Source: Pseudomonas sp. CFBP 13711 (lineage in GTDB: Bacteria > Pseudomonadota > Gammaproteobacteria > Pseudomonadales > Pseudomonadaceae). Taken from it: DNA of 64,000 nucleotides. The position numbers and the translations under genes were made by a program. The notes under the pieces are model-generated. The model was given only the letters and a program-made list of their open reading frames with translations. It did no database searches and was not told the origin of the DNA. The stretch covers positions 608,701 to 672,700 of the forward strand of contig NZ_JACYVI010000001.1 in the NCBI RefSeq assembly GCF_014842265.1, written 5' to 3'. This document shows, in pieces, positions 8,874-16,862 of the stretch (position 1 is the first letter of the stretch; each line of letters starts with the position of its first letter).

Positions 8874-9299
8874 ACGACGCTTGGTAAGAGCGCGCTAGTC
8901 CGCGGTTAGCATTGGCGCCAGTCATTTCCCCAATCCGACCTAACTTGACAGCACTGCTTCTCAAAAGAGCATGCTGTCATGGATGACTACCTTATCCTTC
9001 TCATCCTCGTCGTGATGAGATTGCTTTTGCTGTGTGTCGGTTTCAGCTAACGCGATTACAGCAGCGGCATTGCATCTATCACATTTGGCATGCTGATGAT
9101 GCTGTACGGAAGTTGTCAAGATTCTCCCAAGAGTCGCATGAGCGATGCCCTCTCAGTACAGGGTCACACATAACTAATAGCCAACAGCAATAGAGGCAAT
9201 CGCAAAAACGTCTAGATGTTCGGCTCGCAATTACTTGACCCTCTGTCCTCCACTGCCAATACTTTGCTTGCAATCTAATCACGCAAAAGGAAATGCGTA
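8874..9299. other. Intergenic stretch with an 8-bp inverted repeat, AT-rich
   Basis: No convincing gene. TGACAGCA (8946-8953) and TGCTGTCA (8972-8979) form an inverted repeat around a partly paired centre. A 23-codon hydrophobic frame (8979-9050) could encode a single-span peptide but has only a weak AAGAG site upstream. Base composition shifts to AT-rich from about 8.99 kb and stays so to about 9.8 kb, unlike the flanking genes, which suggests acquired DNA. Confidence 0.5.
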
Positions 9300-9698
9300 A
9301 TGAGCATAAAAAGCTTGGCCCCGCCCATCGTTAAAAAACTCCAATTCAATGGACAACAGTACACAACTGCAGAAGGATTCAGTTTTGGCGTTTTTGTAGA
9401 CGGCGATACAATTAAGGCTGGCGATGAAATCACTGTTTATATCGCTGAAGTAACACGGGTCGATGGAGGTCCTCCCCCGCCTGGGCCATTCCCTTCATCC
9501 AAACCGCTCCCCGTCGGCGCATCTGATATATCCAAGGTGTTGACGATTGAGCTGACCGGTCCGCAGCTATACGGTTTATTCCAGCACCCCGCAGGCAGCC
9601 AGGTGACGGCTAAGTACTCAGTAAAAGATAGCAGTGGTCAACGTGCCTACTCAGAAGTATTCGAGTTCATTGTTACAGATACAACCAGAGAAGAATAA
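9300..9698 (+). CDS. Single-module Ig-like hypothetical protein
   Basis: 132 aa, no signal peptide, no Cys. The pattern GDEITVYIAEV ... LTIELTGPQLYGLF ... SQVTAKYSVKDSSGQRAYSEVFEFIV matches one repeat of the modules in the 850- and 1492-aa proteins at 18.8-26 kb (GDTVTMMWLG ... VSYRVKRY...S). It therefore looks like a one-module relative of that family. AAAAGGA precedes the ATG. Codon use is AT-richer than its neighbours. The function is unknown; it may be a remnant or a free partner of the repeat proteins. Confidence 0.6.
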   Translation: MSIKSLAPPIVKKLQFNGQQYTTAEGFSFGVFVDGDTIKAGDEITVYIAEVTRVDGGPPPPGPFPSSKPLPVGASDISKVLTIELTGPQLYGLFQHPAGSQVTAKYSVKDSSGQRAYSEVFEFIVTDTTREE

Positions 9699-9762
9699 AT
9701 ACATCAGAGTAATAGTGGTGCTCGACTGAGCTGGCTACTTGGTCAATTGTTGTAGTCGCCAG

Positions 9763-9796
9763 GCGGCCTCGGGTTTTCTATCAAAACTCTGGCCGC
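9763..9796. repeat. Imperfect inverted repeat
   Basis: GCGGCC (9763-9768) and GGCCGC (9791-9796) enclose TTTT...AAAA, giving two nested stems. It could end the 9300 transcript, but no T-run follows the outer stem. Confidence 0.35.
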
Positions 9797-9940
9797 TTGA
9801 CGATGTTGGTAAATAACTAAGCCAAAATCCACTCGCCACACCCCCCATCCCCTCGTAAACTCATCCGCCTCTGCTTGACCGGGCACGGTTCCCCACCACG
9901 CCCCCCCCCAAGCGCCTGTCTATCCGAGGTTTGTTTCCAG

Positions 9941-12130
9941 GTGATCGCTCCCACCCGCCTTTCCGTTCTGCCCCGCCTGTTCCTGCTGTGCCTGCTGGCG
10001 CTCTTTCCGTTTGCGTTGAGCCATGCCGCTGGCCTGCCGAGTCTGCTCAGTGGCGGTGACAAGACGCAGCCCCAGGCCCAGGAGCCGTTGGGGCAGTCCC
10101 TGGACGAGGTGATCACGTCGCTGGAAAACGATCAGCAGCGCAGGAAGTTGCTTGATGACCTGAAGAAGTTGCGGGACGCCACCAAGAAGGCGCAGCCGAC
10201 CGTGGAGCAGGGCGTGCTGGGCCTGATCGGCAGTTCGTTCGCCGAGCTGGAAAAACAGTTCACCGGCGCGGACAGCCCGCTCAGCCGCTGGGGGGACGAA
10301 GCGGCGCTGGCGGAGGACGAGCTGATGGCGCTGATGCTGCCGGCCAACCAGTGGTGGCCGATCATCTGGGGCTTTGCCGTGGTGCTGGCGATCTGGGGTT
10401 TGCTGGCGGCGGCGTTGATCTGGCTGGGCCACAAGGTGCGCCTGCGCTTCGGCCTTTCCGCCGAGCTTCCGCAGCACCCCCGCCTGTCGGACATGCTGCG
10501 CTTCGCCCTACGCAAGCTGGGCCCGTGGCTGGTGGCGCTGGTGATCACGATCTACCTGAGTTACTCGCTGCCGCCCTCGCTGGGTAGGGATCTGGCAATG
10601 GTGCTCGCCTACGCGCTGGTGGTCGGCACGCTGTTCTCGGCGGTCTGTGTCATCGCGTTTTCTCTGCTCGACGGGCCGCACCGCCACCAAGCGCTGTATA
10701 TCCTGCGCCATCAGGCGTTTCGGCCGTTGTGGTGGATCGGCAGTTTTGCCGCGTTCGGCGAGGCGTTGAGCGACCCGCGTCTGGTCGCCAGCCTTGGGGT
10801 GCACCTGGCGCACACCGCCGCGACCCTGGCCAATGTCATGGCTGCGCTGTCCACGGGATTGTTCATCATCCGCTTCCGTCGCCCGATCGCGCATCTGATC
10901 CGCAACCAGGCGCTGTCGCGTCGTTTCAAACGTCGCGCCCTGAGCGACAGCATCGAGGTCCTCGGCACGTTCTGGTACTTGCCGGCGCTGGTGCTGGTGG
11001 GCGTTTCCCTGTTCGCCACCTTCTTTTCGGCGGGCGACACCAGCACCGCCTTGCGTCAGGCCCTGATCTGCACCGTGCTGCTGGTGTTGTGCATGGTCAT
11101 CAACGGCTTGGTGAAACGCCATTCGCTCAAGCCTGGCCATGCCCACAAGCGTCACGCGCTGTATTCGGACCGCCTGAAGAACTTCTTTTACACGGTCGCG
11201 CACCTGCTCATCTGGCTGGTGTTCATCGAACTGGGCCTTCGGGTCTGGGGCCTGTCGCTGATCCGCTTCGCCGAGGGCGATGGCCGCGACATCAGTCTTC
11301 GGCTGATCGGGCTGGCGGCGACGCTGATGTTTGCCTGGCTGATCTGGATTCTCGCGGACACAGCGATTCACCACGCCCTGACCCGCTCGCGCAAAGGCCT
11401 GGCCAATACCCGCGCGCAGACCATGATGCCGTTGATCCGCAACGTGCTGTTCGTGACGATTTTCATCATTGCGCTGATCGTCGCGTTGGCGAACATGGGC
11501 ATGAACGTGACGCCGCTGTTGGCCGGTGCCGGTGTGATCGGCCTGGCCATCGGTTTCGGCGCGCAGTCGCTGGTGGCGGATTTGATCACCGGGCTGTTCA
11601 TCATCATCGAAGATTCCCTGGCCATCGACGATTACGTGGACGTCGGCGGTCACCTGGGCACGGTGGAAGGCCTGACCATCCGCACCGTGCGCCTGCGTGA
11701 CATCGACGGCATCGTCCACACCATCCCGTTCAGCGAGATCAAGAGCATCCAGAACTACTCGCGGGAGTTCGGTTACGCGATCTTCCGCATCGCGATTCCG
11801 GCGAACATGAACATCGATGACGCGCTGAAGATGGTCCGCGACGTCGGCCAGAAAATGCGTACCGATCCCCTGCAACGGCGCAACATCTGGTCGCCGCTGG
11901 AGATTCAGGGGGTGGAGAGTTTCGACTCGGGCAACGCCATCCTCCGCGCCCGCTTCAAGACCGCGCCGATCAAGCAATGGGAAGTGTCGCGGGCGTTCAA
12001 CCTGTCGCTCAAACGCTATCTGGATGAAGCCGGCATGGACCTGGCGACGCCGCGCCTGAACGTGCAGGTCAGCACCAGTGGCGGGCGTGTGAACAAGGTG
12101 CGCGAGAAAAAGGACGACGCGTCGGTGTAA
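9941..12130 (+). CDS. MscS-family mechanosensitive channel, YbiO-like
   Basis: 729 aa. I chose the GTG at 9941 because it gives a clean signal peptide (RLFLLCLLALFPFALSHAAG) with GAGG upstream; an in-frame TTG at 9875 would add a Pro-rich, unlikely leader. A periplasmic coiled segment (about 40-110) follows, then about ten membrane spans. The MscS pore helix and beta domain are recognisable (PLLAGAGVIGLAIGFGAQSL, DYVDVGGHLGTVE, IPFSEI). The layout matches E. coli YbiO (about 740 aa). It should open on membrane tension to release solutes after hypo-osmotic shock. It ends 6 bp from the convergent regulator gene. Confidence 0.88.
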   Translation: MIAPTRLSVLPRLFLLCLLALFPFALSHAAGLPSLLSGGDKTQPQAQEPLGQSLDEVITSLENDQQRRKLLDDLKKLRDATKKAQPTVEQGVLGLIGSSFAELEKQFTGADSPLSRWGDEAALAEDELMALMLPANQWWPIIWGFAVVLAIWGLLAAALIWLGHKVRLRFGLSAELPQHPRLSDMLRFALRKLGPWLVALVITIYLSYSLPPSLGRDLAMVLAYALVVGTLFSAVCVIAFSLLDGPHRHQALYILRHQAFRPLWWIGSFAAFGEALSDPRLVASLGVHLAHTAATLANVMAALSTGLFIIRFRRPIAHLIRNQALSRRFKRRALSDSIEVLGTFWYLPALVLVGVSLFATFFSAGDTSTALRQALICTVLLVLCMVINGLVKRHSLKPGHAHKRHALYSDRLKNFFYTVAHLLIWLVFIELGLRVWGLSLIRFAEGDGRDISLRLIGLAATLMFAWLIWILADTAIHHALTRSRKGLANTRAQTMMPLIRNVLFVTIFIIALIVALANMGMNVTPLLAGAGVIGLAIGFGAQSLVADLITGLFIIIEDSLAIDDYVDVGGHLGTVEGLTIRTVRLRDIDGIVHTIPFSEIKSIQNYSREFGYAIFRIAIPANMNIDDALKMVRDVGQKMRTDPLQRRNIWSPLEIQGVESFDSGNAILRARFKTAPIKQWEVSRAFNLSLKRYLDEAGMDLATPRLNVQVSTSGGRVNKVREKKDDASV

Positions 12131-12136
12131 GCCGGG

Positions 12137-12856
12137 CTAGATATCCGCGACCACCGCGCTCACGTGAATCGCGTCGTGGCGCCAGTACTCCAGATCGCAA
12201 TCGATCAGCCGCCCGCGCTGATCGTGGTTGACCCGGGCGATCCGCAGGCCCGGGCTGCCGATGGAGACTTTCAACGCCGCCGCCGCTTCCACGGGCAACG
12301 CCGTGGGCACCATCTCGAAACGCACCTGGCCGTAGCGAATGTCGTAGTGGCTGGCGTAGAGCTCAGTCAGCGACTGGTTCAGGTCCTTATCGAGAATATG
12401 CGGGAAGTAATCGGGGTTGAGGTAGTGCTCGACGTAAAGCACCAGCCGTTCATCAATCCGGCGGGCGCGGCAGATCTGGATCACGCTGGACAGCGCCGGC
12501 AGTTGCAGCAGCCCGCAAATCACCGCCGATGCAGGTTGCAGCCGCGCGGAAATCACTTGGGTGGCAGGCACTCGGCCCTGGGCCTGAACCATCGCGTGAA
12601 AGTGGCTGCGGCGCATCAAGTCATAGGCCAGTCGCGGCGGTGAAATGAACCAGCCTCGGCGCTCCTCGCGGTAGATCAAACCTTGGGCTTCGAGCTGCAC
12701 CAGCGCTTCGCGTAAGGTAATGCGCGTCGTGTCGAAGACCTCACTCAATTTGCGTTCAGCGGGCAACTTGCTGCCCGGCGGCAACAGGCCGTGTTCGATC
12801 TGCTCTTGCAGCGCGTTGCAGATGGTCGTCACCGCTCGGGGCATTTCTTCGCGCAT
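12137..12856 (-). CDS. GntR family regulator with UTRA ligand domain
   Basis: 239 aa from the start MREEMPRAV (12856); a longer frame adds a Pro/Arg-rich leader across the probable operator and is rejected. Residues about 5-70 form a GntR winged helix (LPPGSKLPAERKLSEVF, TRITLREALVQLEAQGLIYREERRGWF). Residues about 85-235 are a UTRA domain of the HutC/PhnF type, which binds a small ligand (ARRIDERLVLYVEHYLNPDYFPHIL, VNHDQRGRLIDCDLEYWRHDAI). It is divergent from the ABC operon at 13217 and is its likely repressor. A dyad 12 bp before the start suggests autoregulation. The inducer is probably the transported compound. Confidence 0.88.
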   Translation of the reverse strand: MREEMPRAVTTICNALQEQIEHGLLPPGSKLPAERKLSEVFDTTRITLREALVQLEAQGLIYREERRGWFISPPRLAYDLMRRSHFHAMVQAQGRVPATQVISARLQPASAVICGLLQLPALSSVIQICRARRIDERLVLYVEHYLNPDYFPHILDKDLNQSLTELYASHYDIRYGQVRFEMVPTALPVEAAAALKVSIGSPGLRIARVNHDQRGRLIDCDLEYWRHDAIHVSAVVADI

Positions 12857-12868
12857 TACGTTACCTAT

Positions 12869-12882
12869 CTGGACTAGACCAG
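12869..12882. promoter_or_regulatory. Candidate GntR/UTRA operator at the regulator gene
   Basis: CTGGACTAGACCAG is a near-perfect dyad (CTGG-A-CTAG-A-CCAG) centred about 20 bp before the regulator start. HutC/PhnF-type regulators favour GT-N-TA-N-AC-like dyads, and GGTCTAG is present on the minus strand. Sequence inference only. Confidence 0.55.
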
Positions 12883-13146
12883 CGCTATTTAAGGGCAGTG
12901 TCGCTCGCCGAATGGCCCGTTTCGGTGCTCCAGAGCCTAGGCAGCCTAGATGACCGTTGCGTGACATTCCAGCCAGGAGCGGCAGCAAGACTAGCGCTCA
13001 GGAAATCATCCGGGCCTTTTAGATCAAGCGGTTGAGCATGGTCTACGCTCATTTCACAGCGATCGCCCGGGCTGTTGCTGGTCATAGCAAGAGTCGGTCC
13101 AGACACGAAAGCGTCATGTAACTGGCCTAACTTGGCTCAGGTATTG

Positions 13147-13160
13147 CTGACCTAGACCAA
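13147..13160. promoter_or_regulatory. Candidate second UTRA operator, at the ABC operon
   Basis: CTGACCTAGACCAA shares CTAGACCA with the site at 12869 and lies 57 bp before the binding-protein start. Partial half-sites (TGGTCTACG near 13039, GGTCCAGAC near 13095) lie between. Such spacing would let one regulator control both divergent units. Confidence 0.4.
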
Positions 13161-13216
13161 CCATCCGCAACGAACACTTCTATGAGTCCGTCGAGAAGTG
13201 CACAAAGGAGCTTCGA

Positions 13217-14284
13217 ATGAAACACCTTTTGCTGGCATCACTCCTGGGTTCGGCCATCGCGCTGAGCGCTTCGGCCATGGCCGCCGACACCGACCTGAAA
13301 ACACTCGAAGCCGCCGCCAAGGCTGAAGGCGCGGTCAACAGCGTGGGCATGCCCGATGACTGGGCGAACTGGAAAGGCACCTGGACCGACCTGACCGCCA
13401 AGTACGGTCTGGTGCACATGGACACCGACATGAGCTCGGCTCAGGAAGTGGCCAAGTTCGATGCGGAAAAAGACAACGCCAGCGCCGACATTGGCGACGT
13501 GGGTGCCGCATTCGGCCCGATCGCTTTGGCGAAGGGCGTGACCCAACCCTACAAGCCGAGCACCTGGGCGCAAGTGCCGGAGTGGGCCAAGGACAAAGAC
13601 GGTCACTGGGCGCTGGCCTACACCGGCACCATCGCTTTCATCGTCAACAAAAAGCTGTTGCACGGCTCGGACGTACCCACCAAATGGGCTGACCTGAAGA
13701 ACGGTAAATACAAAGTCACCATCGGTGATGTCAGCACTGCGGCCCAGGCTGCAAACGGCGTATTGGCCGCTGCGATCTCCATGAAAGGCGATGAAACCAA
13801 CCTCGCGCCGGGCCTGCAGTTGTTCACCGAACTGGCCAAACAAAAGCGCCTGGGCATCAACAACCCGTCGATTCAGTCGATGGAAAAAGGCGAAGTGGAA
13901 GTGGGCGTGGTCTGGGACTTCAACGGCCTGAGCTACAAGGCCAAGATGTCCAATCCTGACGACTACGTTGTGCTGATCCCGTCCGACGGTTCGGTGATCT
14001 CGGGCTACACCACGATCATCAACAAATACGCCAAGCACCCGAACGCTGCCAAGCTGGCCCGTGAATACATCTTCAGCGACGCCGGCCAAATCAACCTGGC
14101 CAAGGGCAACGCACGCCCGATCCGCGCCGAACACCTGACCCTGCCGCCAGACGTGCAAGCCAAGCTACTGCCTAACGAGCAGTACAAGAACGTGACGCCG
14201 ATCAAAGACGCGGCAGCCTGGGAAAAAACCTCGAAAGCCCTGCCACAACTGTGGAACGAGCAAGTCATCGTCGAGATGCAGTGA
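13217..14284 (+). CDS. ABC transporter periplasmic substrate-binding protein
   Basis: 355 aa. Sec signal peptide (LLASLLGSAIALSASAMAA) with a probable AMA-A cleavage. The fold is family 1 extracellular solute-binding, of the Fe3+/spermidine/phosphonate-like branch (DIGDVGAAFGPIALAKGV, YTGTIAFIVNKKLL, WADLKNGKYKVTIGD, EYIFSDAGQ). AAAGGAG precedes the start. First gene of an operon with a phosphodiesterase, two permeases and an ATPase. A REP pair follows directly, as in mal-type operons where the binding protein is made in excess. Ligand not deducible; a phospho-ester or phosphonate is suggested by the phosphodiesterase. Confidence 0.9.
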   Translation: MKHLLLASLLGSAIALSASAMAADTDLKTLEAAAKAEGAVNSVGMPDDWANWKGTWTDLTAKYGLVHMDTDMSSAQEVAKFDAEKDNASADIGDVGAAFGPIALAKGVTQPYKPSTWAQVPEWAKDKDGHWALAYTGTIAFIVNKKLLHGSDVPTKWADLKNGKYKVTIGDVSTAAQAANGVLAAAISMKGDETNLAPGLQLFTELAKQKRLGINNPSIQSMEKGEVEVGVVWDFNGLSYKAKMSNPDDYVVLIPSDGSVISGYTTIINKYAKHPNAAKLAREYIFSDAGQINLAKGNARPIRAEHLTLPPDVQAKLLPNEQYKNVTPIKDAAAWEKTSKALPQLWNEQVIVEMQ

Positions 14285-14310
14285 TCCTTTACTGCTGATG
14301 CAGGCCCCTT

Positions 14311-14398
14311 GTAGGAGTGAGCTTGCTCGCGATTTCGGTGTGTCAGTCAACCTGTCTGTCCCAGGCATACCGCGATCGCGGGCAAGCTCACTCCTACA
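14311..14398. repeat. Inverted REP pair (BIME) between operon genes 1 and 2
   Basis: GTAGGAGTGAGCTTGCTCGC at 14311 and its inverted, slightly diverged partner ending at 14398 enclose a 40-base spacer. Placed between the binding-protein gene and the rest of the operon, it could block 3' exonucleases and raise the level of the upstream message. Confidence 0.85.
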
Positions 14399-14431
14399 GC
14401 AATGTTTGGGGATCCCCCCTCCGGAGACGCC

Positions 14432-15238
14432 ATGAAACACAACGTCATCCTCATCCTGCTGGACGGCCTGAGTTACAGCGTGGCGCACCATGCGATGGGG
14501 CATTTGCTGGCCTACCGAAATGCAGGCCGCGCGGCGTTGTACAAACTCGAATGCGAACTGCCGTCGCTGTCGCGCCCGCTGTATGAATGCATTCTGACCG
14601 GCGTTGCGCCCATCGACAGCGGTATCGTGCACAACCAGGTGTCCCGGCTTTCCACCCAGCGCAGCGTGTTCCATTACGCCACCGACGCCGGGCTGACCAC
14701 CGCCGCTGCCGCGTACCACTGGGTCAGCGAGTTATACAACCGCAGCCCCTTCATTGCCGCACGCGACCGTCACACCGACGACGTCGACCTGCCGATTCAA
14801 CACGGGCATTTCTACTACGTCGATCACTACCCCGATTCACACCTGTTCGACGATGCCGAGCATCTGCGAGCCGCCCACGCACCGCACTTCTTGTTCGTCC
14901 ACCCGATGAATATCGACGACGCCGGCCACAAGCACGGCCTCGACACCCCGCAGTACCGCAACAGCGCGCGTACCGCCGACATCATTCTCGCCGAGTACCT
15001 GCAGCGCTGGCTGGATGCGGGCTATCAAGTGCTGGTGACCGCCGACCACGGCATGAACAACGACCGCTCCCACAACGGCGTGCTGCCGGAAGAACGCGAG
15101 GTCCCGTTGTTCGTGCTCGGTGACGCCTTCAGCCTCCACCCCGATGCGCAACCGAAGCAGACCGAGATCTGCGGCACCGTCTGCGAACTGCTCGGTGTGC
15201 CCCACGACAAACCTGTGTGCAGAGAGGTGCTCAAGTGA
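14432..15238 (+). CDS. Alkaline phosphatase superfamily phosphodiesterase / nucleotide pyrophosphatase
   Basis: 268 aa, starting at MKHNVILILLDG with CCGGAG 6 bases upstream. Metal-binding motifs of the type I phosphodiesterase/NPP branch are present: LLDGLS near the N-terminus, HPMNIDDAGHKHGLD about residue 160, and TADHGMNND about 205. There is no signal peptide, so it should act in the cytoplasm on a compound after import. Its stop overlaps the next start by four bases (GTGA). Position within the importer operon suggests it hydrolyses the transported phosphodiester or phosphonate-type substrate; which one is unknown. Confidence 0.82.
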   Translation: MKHNVILILLDGLSYSVAHHAMGHLLAYRNAGRAALYKLECELPSLSRPLYECILTGVAPIDSGIVHNQVSRLSTQRSVFHYATDAGLTTAAAAYHWVSELYNRSPFIAARDRHTDDVDLPIQHGHFYYVDHYPDSHLFDDAEHLRAAHAPHFLFVHPMNIDDAGHKHGLDTPQYRNSARTADIILAEYLQRWLDAGYQVLVTADHGMNNDRSHNGVLPEEREVPLFVLGDAFSLHPDAQPKQTEICGTVCELLGVPHDKPVCREVLK

Positions 15239-16077
15239 ATTCACAAAGCCGCGGCAAATGGCTGGGGCTGTTGTGCCTCGTGCCGTTTGCGGTTTTCTTC
15301 ATTGCGTTTCAGATCGCGCCGCTGGCCTGGGTGGCGATCAACAGCCTGCAATCGGACGCCGGCTGGGGCATCGACAACTTCATCAAGGCCTTCAATTCGC
15401 GCTTCTACCGCCAGGCGATGCAGTACAGCCTAGAGATCAGCTTCTGGTCGAGCCTGATCGGCATCGTCATCGCGATTCTCGGCAGTTATTCGCTGCGTAA
15501 GGTGCCGTCGCGGCTGAGGGATTTCGTCAGCGCTTTTGCCAATATGACCAGTAACTTTTCCGGCGTCCCGCTGGCGTTTGCCTTCATCATCCTGCTCGGC
15601 TTCAACGGCGCGCTGACGCTGATTCTCAAACAGGCCGGGATCATCGATGACTTCAACCTGTACTCGAAAACCGGCCTGATCATTCTCTACACCTACTTCC
15701 AGATCCCCTTGGGCGTGCTGCTGCTCTACCCGGCCTTCGACGCGCTGCGGGAAGACTGGCGCGAATCGGCATCGCTGCTGGGCGCCAGCGGCTGGGATTT
15801 CTGGCGGCACATCGGCATTCCGGTGCTGACCCCGGCGCTGCTCGGCACGTTCGTGATCCTACTGGCCAACGCGCTGGGCGCCTACGCCACGGTGTACGCG
15901 CTGACCACCGGCAATTTCAACGTCTTGCCGATCCGCATTGCGGCGATGGTCGCGGGCGATATCACGCTGGACCCGAACATGGCCAGCGCCCTGGCGATGA
16001 TTCTGGTGGGGATGATGACGCTGGTGACCGTCGTGCATCAGTGGCTGTTGAAGAGGAGCTACCATGTCTCGCGCTGA
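15235..16077 (+). CDS. ABC transporter permease subunit 1
   Basis: 280 aa. The GTG at 15235 overlaps the preceding stop (GTGA) and has GAGAGG 7 bases upstream, so it is preferred to the GTG at 15217. Six membrane segments of the MetI-type permease fold. The EAA loop that contacts the ATPase is visible (RESASLLGASGWDFWRHIGIP). It pairs with the 16064 permease as a heterodimer in the inner membrane. Confidence 0.9.
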   Translation: MNSQSRGKWLGLLCLVPFAVFFIAFQIAPLAWVAINSLQSDAGWGIDNFIKAFNSRFYRQAMQYSLEISFWSSLIGIVIAILGSYSLRKVPSRLRDFVSAFANMTSNFSGVPLAFAFIILLGFNGALTLILKQAGIIDDFNLYSKTGLIILYTYFQIPLGVLLLYPAFDALREDWRESASLLGASGWDFWRHIGIPVLTPALLGTFVILLANALGAYATVYALTTGNFNVLPIRIAAMVAGDITLDPNMASALAMILVGMMTLVTVVHQWLLKRSYHVSR

Positions 16078-16861
16078 ACGCCGCCCGCCGGGGCTTTACC
16101 ACCGCGTCGTGGTGTACCTGCTATTTCTGATTCTGCTGGCGCCGCTGCTGGGCACCTTTGTGTATTCCATCGCCACCAGTTGGTCAGCGACGATTCTGCC
16201 CGACGGCCTGACCTACAAATGGTACGTCGCGCTGTGGAGCGATCCGCGTTTTCTGCGCGCGTTCGGCCAGTCGCTGCTGGTGTGCGTCGGCGCGCTGGTG
16301 CTCTCGGTGGTGCTGATTCTGCCGCTGCTGTTCGTTGTGCATTACCACTTCCCCAAGCTCGACGCGCTGATGAACATCCTCATCCTGTTGCCCTTCGCGG
16401 TGCCGCCGGTGGTGTCGTCGGTGGGCCTGTTGCAGCTCTACGGCTCGGGGCCGCTGGCGATGGTCGGTACGCCGTGGATCCTGATCGGCTGCTACTTCAC
16501 CGTGGCATTGCCGTTCATGTACCGGGCGATCACCAACAACCTGCAAGCGATCAACCTGGTCGATCTGATGGACGCCGCGCAACTGCTTGGCGCCAATACC
16601 TTTCAAGCCGCGTTTCTGGTGGTGCTGCCGAACCTGCGCAAGGGCTTGATGATCGCACTGCTGCTGTCGTTCTCGTTCCTGTTCGGCGAGTTCGTGTTCG
16701 CCAATCTGCTGGTGGGCACCCGCTACGAAACCCTGCAGGTTTACCTCAACAACATGCGCAACAGCAGCGGCCACTTCAACAGCGCGCTGGTGATTTCCTA
16801 CTTCTTTTTCGTACTGCTGCTGACGTGGGCGGCCAACCGACTGAACAAGGACAAAGACTGA
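16064..16861 (+). CDS. ABC transporter permease subunit 2
   Basis: 265 aa. It starts 14 bases inside the previous gene with GAGGAG upstream, indicating coupling. Six membrane spans; the EAA-type loop is LMDAAQLLGANTFQAAFLVV followed by LP. Sequence style matches the second permease of PotC/PhnV-like systems. The stop is one base from the ATPase start. Confidence 0.9.
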   Translation: MSRAERRPPGLYHRVVVYLLFLILLAPLLGTFVYSIATSWSATILPDGLTYKWYVALWSDPRFLRAFGQSLLVCVGALVLSVVLILPLLFVVHYHFPKLDALMNILILLPFAVPPVVSSVGLLQLYGSGPLAMVGTPWILIGCYFTVALPFMYRAITNNLQAINLVDLMDAAQLLGANTFQAAFLVVLPNLRKGLMIALLLSFSFLFGEFVFANLLVGTRYETLQVYLNNMRNSSGHFNSALVISYFFFVLLLTWAANRLNKDKD

Positions 16862-16862
16862 T

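Noticed and set aside
10508..11977. 489-codon frame on the minus strand
   Set aside because: Antisense to the mechanosensitive channel gene; Gln/Asp/His/Arg-rich shadow with no domain pattern.
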